Origin: Methylomonas methanica
Lineage (GTDB): Bacteria > Pseudomonadota > Gammaproteobacteria > Methylococcales > Methylomonadaceae
Assembly: GCA_001644045.1 (NCBI GenBank)
Contig: LUUF01000074.1
Coordinates: 1 to 50,867 of the forward strand
Direction: 5' to 3'
Length of the DNA stretch: 50,867 nt
Shown one piece after another: positions 37,574 to 45,226 of the stretch. The first letter of the stretch is position 1. Each line of letters begins with the position of its first letter. The translations under genes and the position numbers were made by a program. The notes below the pieces were generated by a model, which did no database searches, was not told the origin of the DNA, and saw nothing but the letters and a program-made list of their open reading frames with translations.

Positions 37574-37592
37574 AAACCGCGCACCGCGGTTT
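37574..37592. terminator. perfect 8-bp hairpin between convergent genes
   Basis: AAACCGCG, loop CAC, CGCGGTTT. It lies 13 bp past the microprotein stop and before the end of the minus-strand hydrolase gene. A run of T lies on its left side on the plus strand (37562-37567), which reads as A on the minus strand, so it lacks a classical U-tract in either direction. Confidence 0.45.
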
Positions 37593-37673
37593 GGCCTTGG
37601 AGTGCCTTAAGTAAGCCGAATTGCATCGCAGGTAGTTTTTGCAAACTAAGCCCGACAAGGATTTCCAGACAAA

Positions 37674-38459
37674 CTATTCTGAAGTCATCGCTTCGCGGAT
37701 GGCAGCGATAACCGCCTCGGGCTGTTCCAACGGGATACCGTGTCCGCTATCCGCCCAGATTAGTTTGGAGCCCGGATAGAGTCTGGCTAGGTCTTTGCGC
37801 TTTTCGTTGGCGTCCACAGCCAGTTCGGATTCCTCTTCCAGCGATTCCGACGCGCTTAAAACCAGGACCGGCTTGCCGCTGAATGTCGGCAAACCCATTA
37901 TTGTTTCCCCGGTCGCGTCTATGGCGCTAAATTCCTGCTTTTCTACGTCAGATGTAGCAATCTTAAAGAATAAGCGCAGCCACGCCGGCCAATTCTCCGG
38001 CGAGCCCTTGTCCTTGAGTTGAGCGGGATGCGTGGAGTCCACCAATACCAGCGCTCTGACTTGATCCGGATAGCGTCGGGCAAAATGCTGTATATACAAA
38101 CCGCCTAGAGAATGGCCGACTAACACATAGGGCGGTTTGAGTCCTTTGCTACGTAATAACTCGCGCAATTCGTCAACGATATGCGCACCGTCGCGAGGCG
38201 TCGCAACTGGCTCACTGTTTCCGTAACCGGGCCGATTGTAGGCAAACGCGGTTGTGTCCTTAGCTATTTCCGGGAATACCTCCGCCCACCAATTAAGCTT
38301 GCCGCCCAAGCCGTTTTCAAATACAACAGTGTCTTTGCCATGCCGGGACAGCGCATATTCTATTTGCCTATTGTCGATTTGCTCTGTCGACATATTGGGA
38401 AGCGTGGCGCAGCCCGTTAGCAGCAGTGTCAGACTTAGATAAAACAGTTTTTTGTCCAT
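37674..38459 (-). CDS. alpha/beta-hydrolase lipoprotein
   Basis: The 261-residue protein has a lipoprotein signal with lipobox LTGC (Cys17). It has an oxyanion-side loop FENGLGGKLNWW, the nucleophile elbow GHSLGG and a late catalytic His in DSGHGIPLEQPE. The acid is probably the Asp in the preceding strand (LVLVDSTHPAQL lies mid-protein). Substrate is unknown; esterase or lipase activity at the cell envelope is plausible. It is a single minus-strand gene with its own upstream region. Confidence 0.88.
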   Translation of the reverse strand: MDKKLFYLSLTLLLTGCATLPNMSTEQIDNRQIEYALSRHGKDTVVFENGLGGKLNWWAEVFPEIAKDTTAFAYNRPGYGNSEPVATPRDGAHIVDELRELLRSKGLKPPYVLVGHSLGGLYIQHFARRYPDQVRALVLVDSTHPAQLKDKGSPENWPAWLRLFFKIATSDVEKQEFSAIDATGETIMGLPTFSGKPVLVLSASESLEEESELAVDANEKRKDLARLYPGSKLIWADSGHGIPLEQPEAVIAAIREAMTSE

Positions 38460-38650
38460 AGGGACATCTCTCTACAGTTGTGCCCGGCTTCCCGGAGTGC
38501 TCCGTGCAAGAATAGCGCAAGCCCATCGCCAATAGTGGCCGAATACCTGGCTAAGCGGCTGAACGAAATTGCATGAAAATGTGCGAACAGGCTACACATT
38601 TTTCAGTATCGCAGTAATATCGTTATTTCAAGAATCTGTCGGAGCTCAAT

Positions 38651-39115
38651 ATGTACTGCCCAAATTGCGGAAAGCAAAACCCGGATCATGCGAATTTCTG
38701 TCTTGAGTGTGGCGCAGCCATGCAGTCGACTACCAACTATAGCGGGCCGGTGACTAACGGACGGGGGCTGACGTTTACCGAATCGGTGTCCGGCTGTTTT
38801 TCAAAGGCATTTGTTTTCACAGGTAGGGCATCTAGAGCCGAATATTGGTGGTTTGCGCTTTTCACGCTATTAGTGTCCATGGTGGCCGGGATCATAGATC
38901 AATCGTCCTACGGCGAGCCAGCAACCGTTACGGCAATCACCAATTTGCTTATTCTATTTCCTTCGCTTGCCGTTAATATCCGCCGCTTGCATGACACTGG
39001 GCATAGCGGCTGGTGGTATCTGATTATTCTGACGATTATCGGCATCATCCCTTACTTCATATGGATGGTCTCAAAAGGCGATGACCGTCAAAATGAATAC
39101 GGAGCGCCTGTTTAA
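38651..39115 (+). CDS. zinc-ribbon plus DUF805 membrane protein
   Basis: The 154-residue protein has a zinc ribbon at residues 3-23 (CPNCGKQNPDHANFCLECG). DUF805 follows with GRASRAEYWWFALFTLLVS, NIRRLHDTGHSGWWYLIIL and three to four membrane helices, ending in KGDDRQNEYGAPV. DUF805 proteins are inner-membrane proteins of unknown role. GGAGCTCAAT precedes the ATG. It is followed on the same strand by the DnaJ-type gene. Confidence 0.9.
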   Translation: MYCPNCGKQNPDHANFCLECGAAMQSTTNYSGPVTNGRGLTFTESVSGCFSKAFVFTGRASRAEYWWFALFTLLVSMVAGIIDQSSYGEPATVTAITNLLILFPSLAVNIRRLHDTGHSGWWYLIILTIIGIIPYFIWMVSKGDDRQNEYGAPV

Positions 39116-39157
39116 ATCAAATCTTTTTCTATTTCGCTGATCAGGGATTGAGTTGGG

Positions 39158-39670
39158 ATGATGAACCATATCGGCCTGCTCGCATCGATAGCTTTAAATG
39201 TTACGTTGCTCGGCTTCATCGTATTCAGCGTTAGAAAAGCTCGACTCAAAAATCAAAGTCGAAAAAAGCCCATCGTTAAAACGGCTTCAAACCTAAGAAC
39301 AATTTCCTGTCCATCCTGCTCGCAACACATCAAATTTACCTTACCCACCGACGGTAACAAAGCGCGGTGCCGAAAGTGTCACGCGCAGTTTAAATTGGAC
39401 ATTGACGATCACCGCAATGTTTATATAACCGAAATAAAACTACCTGAGGATGATCGAAATATTAAATCTTTAGCGGATTGCTATTCGATTCTCGGCCTGA
39501 GCGCGGACGCCATTCCCCTGGATATAAAAGCGGCCTACAAAAAGAAAATCTCCGAATATCATCCGGACAGGGTGGGAGCCTTAGGCATAAAAATCAAGCA
39601 AATCGCCGAGGAAGAAACCAGACAAATAAATGCCGCCTACGCCATGCTGCAAGAGCATGGCATGGTGTGA
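39158..39670 (+). CDS. membrane-anchored J-domain protein with zinc ribbon
   Basis: The 170-residue protein has an N-terminal membrane helix (residues about 5-25), a zinc ribbon with ISCPSCSQHIKF and ARCRKCHAQFKL, and a C-terminal J domain with CYSILGLSADAIPLDIKAAY and the HPD triad in EYHPDRVG. J domains stimulate DnaK ATPase, so this may recruit DnaK at the membrane. The frame starts ATGATG; either start is possible. Confidence 0.85.
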   Translation: MMNHIGLLASIALNVTLLGFIVFSVRKARLKNQSRKKPIVKTASNLRTISCPSCSQHIKFTLPTDGNKARCRKCHAQFKLDIDDHRNVYITEIKLPEDDRNIKSLADCYSILGLSADAIPLDIKAAYKKKISEYHPDRVGALGIKIKQIAEEETRQINAAYAMLQEHGMV

Positions 39671-39949
39671 GAGCGTCTCTCCGAATCCAGGGTGGCAGAC
39701 ATGCTTTATATCTTTGACACATACCAAATAGTCTTCAGCGGATATAGTTTTTAATGGATTGGCGTATTAAAAAGCGACGTCCGGCAATGCGAATACTGAG
39801 CCAGGATTGATTCGAGCTGTTCAAAAATAATTCTCGGTAAACCCCGCTGGCGGGCACAAACCCCTAAAATCTTTCTACGTCGAGTTCATGGCTTTTCCTG
39901 ATTAGCAAACTGCTTTAGTTGAATACCTTGTGCATCCTGAAAATTGTCC

Positions 39950-40015
39950 TTTCGGCAAGGAATACCGAAATCCAGTGCTATGGATGGCTCGAAGCTTGCC
40001 ATTCATGGCACTGGA
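39950..40015. repeat. inverted-repeat element upstream of cas3
   Basis: TTTCGG/CCGAAA (39950-39970) is followed by an 18-bp imperfect palindrome: TCCAGTGCtATGgATGGC (39971-39988) against GCCATtCATgGCACTGGA (39998-40015) with a 9-nt loop. The form resembles dispersed intergenic hairpin repeats. The rest of the 500-bp gap 39671-40173 has no gene I can support, though it must hold the cas3 promoter. Confidence 0.6.
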
Positions 40016-40173
40016 TGTCTGTTTCCCGGCGGGTATGACGGAGTTTTTTTGCTTGGCTTGAAATAGCTTACTAGTCTGGTGATTTTTTTGATGAATGCCA
40101 ACAAACGACTACACTACTTACCGGCGGATCGTATCTGCCAGAGACGGATTTTCAATCAAATCAAGGACTGAGC

Positions 40174-42894
40174 GTGACAGCATCCTATTTCCATTACTGG
40201 GGCAAAGCCAAACCGGAAACCGAAGCCGGCCCGGCTTACCATTTGTTGCCTTACCATTGTTTGGATGTGGCGGCGGTGGGTTGGTTTTGGCTGGCTCCAG
40301 ATAAGCCTGTGTGTAAGCAATTGGCGGCGCAATTACACGTTGAGCCGGAATGGCTTCAATGCTGGTTTACGTTTTGCCTGGCATTGCACGATTTGGGCAA
40401 GTTTGCGCGAGCCTTTCAAGGCTTGAGAACCGATTTGTCGGATAATTTGGTTAAGCAGAATCCAAGAATGACTTATGCGGAACGGCACGACAGTCTGGGA
40501 TTCGCATTGTGGCAGGACGTTTTGGAAGCCAAATTGGCCGAACGCTATATGGCAAATGAAAACGATGGAGCCTGGATCGCAAAAATAGAATCATGGTTGG
40601 AAATTGTCACCGGTCACCATGGCATGCCACCGAATCGCTCCGGGTCTATCCGAATTAGCAATTTCTTCGAAGCCGAAGACGAACAAGCGGCGTTCACCTA
40701 TTTGCAAGACCTTGCCGATTGGTTGTTGAAAGATTTCGACTTCCAACCCTTGCTCGACAAAAATCTCTATAAACGCTTAAGGCCGTTGTCTTGGCAATTC
40801 GCCGGTATTGCGGTCTTGGCCGATTGGCAGGGTTCTAATCAACAATATTTCGAGTATTGCGATAAGCCTATGCCGCTTGCGGAGTATTGGCAAAATACTG
40901 CCTTGGTTAACGCTGACCAAGCACTTACTGGTTTGCCGGAAGCACCTAAAATCGGACAGTTCGAAGCTATTCAAAAGCTGTTTCCCTTTATTCAGCAGCC
41001 AACTCCACTACAGCAATACGCCGCTAACGAATCGCTTACCGATTTGCCGCAGCTCTTCATTTTGGAAGATGTTACTGGTGCAGGCAAAACAGAGGCAGCG
41101 CTGATTCTGACCCAGCGCCTAATGGCAAAAGGTTTGGCCGATGGTCTGTATATCGGTTTGCCAACCATGGCGACTGCCAATGCCATGTATCAACGTTTGG
41201 GCAAAGTCTATCGCCATTTTTACCAAGCAACCCAGCAGCCTTCCTTGGTGCTGGCGCATGGCGCCCGCGAGTTGTCGCAGGATTTTCGCGATTCGGTATT
41301 GCTGGCCGAGCAGGTGCAAACCGACACTGATTATCAAACCGGTCATGCTGAAAAAGACCAGGAACTCAGCGCTACCGCTTATTGCAATGCCTGGTTGGCC
41401 GACAGCCGTAAAAAAGCTTTGCTGGCCGATGTTGGTGTAGGTACTCTCGATCAGGCCTTACTGGCGGTGTTGCCGGCTCGACATCAATCCTTACGTTTGC
41501 TCGGCTTGGGGCGTAAAGTTTTGTTGGTCGACGAAGTGCATGCTTACGACAGTTACATGCAAAAGCTGTTGTCTGCTTTGTTGGAAGCTCATGCTAGGCA
41601 AGGCGGTAGCGCGATTTTGTTATCTGCGACGCTACCGCAAACCATGCGCGAGAATCTGGTCGCGGCGTTCCATCGCGGACTCGATCAAGCCCCGCCAAAT
41701 ATCGCATGTCCTGCTGCCTATCCGTTGGCTACCCATACGCCGGCTGAAACTGTCGAGCGGGGCATCAATACCCGAGCCGAAGTCAAACGTACCGTCAATG
41801 TTCAGCGATTGAATGGCGAAGACCTGGTTCTCGCCAAGGTTCGTAAAGCGGCTGAGCAGGGTCAATGCGTTTGCTGGATACGCAATACTGTCAAATCCGC
41901 GTGGCAGGCTTACCAAAACTTGTTGAACAGCGGTATCCAGGCCGAACGCTTGAGCTTGTTTCATAGCCGCTTTGCGATGATAGATCGGCAGGCTATCGAA
42001 AGCCGTACCTTGCAAATTTTCGGCGACCACTCCAACCATGAGTCCCGCAAAGGCCAAATCCTGATAGCAACTCAGGTTGTTGAACAATCGCTGGACTTGG
42101 ATTTCGATGTGCTGATCAGCGACTTGGCACCTATCGATTTACTGATCCAGCGCGCCGGCCGTTTGCGTCGGCATATCCGCGACGAGCAAGGTAATCGGAT
42201 TCGCGAGGTTGATGCCGAAGATGGGCGAGGAATGCCGGTGTTTTACCTGTACGCGCCGGAACCGGTTTTAGACGCCGATGCCAATTGGCTGGAACCCGAG
42301 CATGCCGGTACCCAGGCCGTCTATCCGCATGTTGGCCAACTTTGGTTGTCGGTGCGCTTGCTGGAAAAAGGCTGTTTCACGATGCCGGACGACGCCCGCG
42401 AGCTGATTGAAGGCGTGTATGCCGACGAAGCGCAAGCTCGAATACCCCTGGCGTTGCAAGAGGCCTCGTTCGATGCGGAGGGCAAAGCCATGGTGCAGCG
42501 GAGCATGGCCGACTTGAATGTATTGAAGCTGGAGAAAGGCTACACCTGGAAGAGTAGCGATAATTGGGATGAGGAAACCAAAATCCCGACTCGTCTTACC
42601 GAAGAAGAGAGTATTTCGGTGGCATTGGCTGTTCTGGTTGACGGCCGGCTTAAACCCTACGCCGACGTTGAGCGTTACCCCTGGGCGATGAGCACGATCA
42701 AGTTGCCGGAACGGGAATGGAAAAAAGCCAGTCGGCAAATAGCGGAAGCTTTGAATCAGCAGATAGAAGCATTGAAGAACGAACACAAAGCGTTGCGTTG
42801 GCTTGATGTTTTGCCTTTGGTCGATGGGCAAAGCCTGTATTCGGCGATGAATGGATTTGTCGGGGAAGTCCCCGCGGGTGCGGGGAACGTATGA
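40174..42894 (+). CDS. cas3: type I-E CRISPR nuclease/helicase Cas3
   Basis: The 906 residues combine an HD nuclease and a superfamily 2 helicase that Cascade recruits to degrade target DNA. The HD part has YHLLPYHCLDVAA and LALHDLGKFARAF (His72-Asp73). The helicase has Walker A VTGAGKTEAA (about residue 300), DEVHAY (about 453), ILLSATLPQT, and the arginine motif IQRAGRLRRH. It starts at GTG (40174) with AAGGA upstream. The last eight codons (VPAGAGNV) are the reverse complement of a CRISPR repeat, which is also the 3' half of the predicted antisense guide RNA. Cas3 tails in this family do not usually contain this. Confidence 0.97.
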   Translation: MTASYFHYWGKAKPETEAGPAYHLLPYHCLDVAAVGWFWLAPDKPVCKQLAAQLHVEPEWLQCWFTFCLALHDLGKFARAFQGLRTDLSDNLVKQNPRMTYAERHDSLGFALWQDVLEAKLAERYMANENDGAWIAKIESWLEIVTGHHGMPPNRSGSIRISNFFEAEDEQAAFTYLQDLADWLLKDFDFQPLLDKNLYKRLRPLSWQFAGIAVLADWQGSNQQYFEYCDKPMPLAEYWQNTALVNADQALTGLPEAPKIGQFEAIQKLFPFIQQPTPLQQYAANESLTDLPQLFILEDVTGAGKTEAALILTQRLMAKGLADGLYIGLPTMATANAMYQRLGKVYRHFYQATQQPSLVLAHGARELSQDFRDSVLLAEQVQTDTDYQTGHAEKDQELSATAYCNAWLADSRKKALLADVGVGTLDQALLAVLPARHQSLRLLGLGRKVLLVDEVHAYDSYMQKLLSALLEAHARQGGSAILLSATLPQTMRENLVAAFHRGLDQAPPNIACPAAYPLATHTPAETVERGINTRAEVKRTVNVQRLNGEDLVLAKVRKAAEQGQCVCWIRNTVKSAWQAYQNLLNSGIQAERLSLFHSRFAMIDRQAIESRTLQIFGDHSNHESRKGQILIATQVVEQSLDLDFDVLISDLAPIDLLIQRAGRLRRHIRDEQGNRIREVDAEDGRGMPVFYLYAPEPVLDADANWLEPEHAGTQAVYPHVGQLWLSVRLLEKGCFTMPDDARELIEGVYADEAQARIPLALQEASFDAEGKAMVQRSMADLNVLKLEKGYTWKSSDNWDEETKIPTRLTEEESISVALAVLVDGRLKPYADVERYPWAMSTIKLPEREWKKASRQIAEALNQQIEALKNEHKALRWLDVLPLVDGQSLYSAMNGFVGEVPAGAGNV

Positions 42895-42951
42895 GTTGCT
42901 CCACATAATGAAGTCAGCGAAGCGGTTCATCCCTAACTAGTTTAAGGAACG
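42869..42951 (-). ncRNA. CRISPR-derived guide RNA gene (creA/creR-like)
   Basis: Read on the minus strand: a degenerate repeat (42951-42923) begins CGTTCC and ends GGGATGAACCG. Its middle differs from the array repeat, but it can still fold: CCTTAA and TTAGGG form a 6-bp stem (one G-U) around ACTAG. A spacer of exactly 32 nt follows (42922-42891). Then comes a repeat whose 21 nt CGTTCCCCGCACCCGCGGGG+A are identical to the array (42889-42869). Cas6e cutting would give a 61-nt RNA with 5' handle AUGAACCG, as for normal crRNAs. The array itself lies 7.5 kb away on the other strand. The gene is antisense to the cas3 end. Confidence 0.85.
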
Positions 42952-42953
42952 AG

Positions 42954-42982
42954 CCTATAGTTTACTTGTCTTGGGCAGGTAA
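42954..42982 (-). promoter_or_regulatory. possible promoter of the guide RNA
   Basis: On the minus strand, TTACCT (42982-42977) and TATAGG (42959-42954) are separated by 17 bp. Transcription would start near 42947, inside the first bases of the degenerate repeat. The -10 has four of six consensus bases and the -35 three, so it is a modest match. Confidence 0.45.
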
Positions 42983-42992
42983 GTGAAATATT

Positions 42993-43027
42993 AAGCTTCG
43001 CTGACTCCATTATAAAAAGAATTGACG
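42993..43027 (+). promoter_or_regulatory. predicted Cascade operator: AAG PAM plus partial protospacer
   Basis: AAG at 42993-42995 is the canonical type I-E PAM. It is followed by CTTCGCTGACTcCATTAT (42996-43013), which equals guide nt 1-18 except at nt 12. Every sixth guide base is flipped out in type I-E R-loops, so the one mismatch should be silent. From nt 19 on there is no match. A full 32-bp footprint would end at 43027, exactly covering the -35 box TTGACG. Partial pairing of this type blocks transcription without enough R-loop to call Cas3. Confidence 0.82.
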
Positions 43028-43051
43028 CAACGCAATTGTATCGCCTATGAT
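43022..43051 (+). promoter_or_regulatory. sigma70-type promoter of the microprotein/hicBA/Cascade unit
   Basis: TTGACG at 43022-43027 and TATGAT at 43046-43051 with 18 bp between, both five of six to consensus. This is one of the best-looking promoters in the window. It lies 33 bp before the microprotein ATG. No terminator is visible between it and cse1, so it may also drive hicBA and the Cascade genes. Confidence 0.7.
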
Positions 43052-43083
43052 TTTCCCCATCAGAATTTTTTTGAGGTTTAGTC

Positions 43084-43194
43084 ATGGGGCAGATCAAAGA
43101 ACTTATTGATACGGTCAATGCTTTCGCGCCAAACCCGTTGGCAGTTATTTGCTTGGCGTTAGTTCTTGCGATCATCTTAGCGTTGAAAATGTGA
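43084..43194 (+). CDS. 36-residue single-helix membrane microprotein (candidate creT-like toxin)
   Basis: MGQIKELIDTVNAFAP is followed by a hydrophobic helix PLAVICLALVLAIILALKM that ends the protein. GAGG sits eight bases before the ATG, and a strong promoter lies 33 bp upstream. Small one-helix peptides of this shape are common among type I toxin-antitoxin toxins (e.g. TisB-like), which depolarise the membrane, but similar tiny membrane proteins also have benign roles. The promoter is the predicted target of the Cascade guide next door. It is followed 37 bp later by hicB. Toxicity is inferred from form and context only. Confidence 0.72.
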   Translation: MGQIKELIDTVNAFAPNPLAVICLALVLAIILALKM

Positions 43195-43231
43195 TTGCAA
43201 TATCCGATTTGGTTTTATTGGAGATCGATGT

Positions 43232-43435
43232 ATGAAATTAAAAGTGGTTATTCACGAAGCCGAAGACGGCGGTTACTGGGCGGAAGTGCCCTCAATTCCG
43301 GGTTGCGTCACCCAAGGCGATAGCTTCGACGAGTTGCTGGGCAACATTTACGAAGCGGTCGAAGGTTGTTTGTCGGTGGATATAGACGAGGCCAGCGTCG
43401 GCGATAACGGCCGTATCATGGAGATTGCCGTGTGA
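43232..43435 (+). CDS. hicB: HicB-family antitoxin
   Basis: The 67-residue partial RNase-H-like fold has VVIHEAEDGGYWAEVPSIPG and CVTQGDSFDELLGNIYEAVE, the standard HicB signature. It lacks a C-terminal DNA-binding helix domain, as in short HicBs. GGAG lies before the ATG. It overlaps hicA by four bases (GTGA). Its place between cas3 and cse1 is unusual. Confidence 0.93.
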   Translation: MKLKVVIHEAEDGGYWAEVPSIPGCVTQGDSFDELLGNIYEAVEGCLSVDIDEASVGDNGRIMEIAV

Positions 43436-43638
43436 AATCGATTAGCGGCAAGCGCATGTGCCGATTGTTGGAAATACGCGGTTGGGGGCTAAAACGAGTC
43501 AACGGTAGCCATCATATTTACGCCAAAACGGGTAGTGTCTTGAGAATTTCCGTGCCCGTGCATGGCGATAGTGCATTAAAGATCGGCTTGCAAAAGCAAA
43601 TCATGAAAATGGCCGACATCGGCGAAGCTGAATTGTAA
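43432..43638 (+). CDS. hicA: HicA-family toxin (mRNA interferase)
   Basis: The 68-residue dsRBD-like protein has the catalytic His in NGSHHIYAK and the end motif HGDSALKIGLQKQIMKMADI. HicA cleaves translated mRNAs until bound by HicB. It starts with GTG overlapping the hicB stop. The gene order is antitoxin then toxin. It lies 16 bp before cse1, so the toxin is placed directly upstream of Cascade and probably shares its transcript. Confidence 0.93.
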   Translation: MKSISGKRMCRLLEIRGWGLKRVNGSHHIYAKTGSVLRISVPVHGDSALKIGLQKQIMKMADIGEAEL

Positions 43639-43654
43639 TTTCAAGGAGTAGGGA

Positions 43655-45226
43655 ATGAATTTAATTACTGATCGCTGGCTACCTGTTATCCGTCAAAACA
43701 GCCAAAACGATTGGATTGCGCCCTGGCAAATCGCCGAAGCTGAAAAACCGGTGATCGAAATCAACGCGCCGAGGCCGGATTTTCAAGGTGCGTTGTATCA
43801 GCTCTTGATCGGTTTGCTGCAAACCGGATTCGCGCCGGACGACGAAGACCACTGGTTGGAATATTGGGAGGAAGCGCCCGACTCCGCAGAGTTGCAAGCA
43901 CGTTTTGCCGAATTGGCGCCGGCATTCGAATTGATCAGCCACGGCGGCCCGGCATTTTTGCAGGATTTCGACTTGCCGGATGGCGAAGCCAAGTCTATCG
44001 CAGCGTTATTGATCGAAGCGCCGGGCGGCAAAACGCTAAAAGACAATCTCGACCATTTCGTCAAACGCGGCTCGGCGAACCAACTATGCCCAAGCTGCGC
44101 GGCCACTGCTTTGTTCACTTTGCAAACAAATGCGCCGTCCGGCGGCGTCGGGCACCGGGTTGGATTACGCGGCGGCGGGCCATTGACGACCTTAGTAGTC
44201 CCCAAAGCCCCTCAAACGACATTGTGGCAAAAGCTTTGGTTGAATGTGCTCAATCATGAAGACCTGCAACCAGTGGAAAAACTAGATGTTTCTATCTTGC
44301 CTTGGTTGGGCAAAACCCGTACTTCCGAAAAAGGCCAGTTCACTACGCCGGCAGACGTCCATCTTTTACAGGCTTATTGGGGTATGCCGCGCCGGATTCG
44401 CTTGGCCGAAACTTCCGGGCCGGGTATTTGTGATTTGTGCGGGCGTCATGCCGAATCGCTGTTTCGCGAATACCGTACCAAAAACTACGGCACTAACTAC
44501 GACGGGCCTTGGCGCCATCCTTTGACACCGTATCGCCTTGATCCCAAGAATCCTAATGGACTGTCTTTAAAAGGCCAACAAGGCGGCTTAGGCTACCGGC
44601 ATTGGTTGGGATTGGCATTACAGGATGACAGCAACGGCGACAAAGCTGCACAAATTGTTCGCCAATACAACCAGGAACGTGGCCGCAAGCTAGCCGACCG
44701 AGGCCGAGTGGCGCTGTGGTGTTTCGGTTACGACATGGACAACATGAAGGCGCGTTGTTGGTACGAAGCGAGGTTTCCGGTGTTTTATCTGTCGGCGCAA
44801 CAACAAAACGATTTGATCGCTTGGGCGCGCGAGTTGATCGACGCGGCACGGGAAACCGTGAAGATCCTACGCAGCGAAGTCAAAGCCGCCTGGTTTCGCC
44901 GTCCGGAAGACGCCAAAGGTGATATGAGCCAAATCGACTCTCAATTTTGGCAAGCCAGCGAAGCCGAGTTTTTCCGTCTGTTGGAACGTCTGGCTACCGT
45001 AGCGGGCGACGGCGGTATGGCGCCCGCCGAAATTTATGCCGATTGGTTGAACGTGTTGGTTGCCAAAATGATTCAGGTTTTCGAAGTTGCAACCTTGACT
45101 GCCTCGCCGGAAGAACTCGATTTAAAACGCATCGTCAATGCCAAGAAATCCATGTTGAGCCGTTTTCACGGCAACAAAAGCATCAAACAATTGAAAACCC
45201 ACGCCAAAACGGAGGAGGCTGCCTAA
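43655..45226 (+). CDS. casA: Cascade large subunit Cse1 (Cas8e)
   Basis: The 523-residue protein recognises the PAM and recruits Cas3. It begins NLITDRWLPVIRQNS, the family start. Two zinc-binding pairs appear as CPSCAAT and CDLCGRH, and the four-helix bundle follows at the C terminus. Length is close to E. coli CasA (502). AAGGAGTAGGGA before the ATG is a strong ribosome site. Its stop is directly followed by the cse2 ATG. Confidence 0.96.
   Translation: MNLITDRWLPVIRQNSQNDWIAPWQIAEAEKPVIEINAPRPDFQGALYQLLIGLLQTGFAPDDEDHWLEYWEEAPDSAELQARFAELAPAFELISHGGPAFLQDFDLPDGEAKSIAALLIEAPGGKTLKDNLDHFVKRGSANQLCPSCAATALFTLQTNAPSGGVGHRVGLRGGGPLTTLVVPKAPQTTLWQKLWLNVLNHEDLQPVEKLDVSILPWLGKTRTSEKGQFTTPADVHLLQAYWGMPRRIRLAETSGPGICDLCGRHAESLFREYRTKNYGTNYDGPWRHPLTPYRLDPKNPNGLSLKGQQGGLGYRHWLGLALQDDSNGDKAAQIVRQYNQERGRKLADRGRVALWCFGYDMDNMKARCWYEARFPVFYLSAQQQNDLIAWARELIDAARETVKILRSEVKAAWFRRPEDAKGDMSQIDSQFWQASEAEFFRLLERLATVAGDGGMAPAEIYADWLNVLVAKMIQVFEVATLTASPEELDLKRIVNAKKSMLSRFHGNKSIKQLKTHAKTEEAA

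Noticed and set aside
42905-43014. 19-bp inverted repeat read as a MITE or a terminator hairpin
   Set aside because: The arms are 73 bp apart, there is no target duplication or U-tract, and one arm coincides with the start of a 32-nt spacer while the other lies beside an AAG PAM. A guide and its operator explain more.
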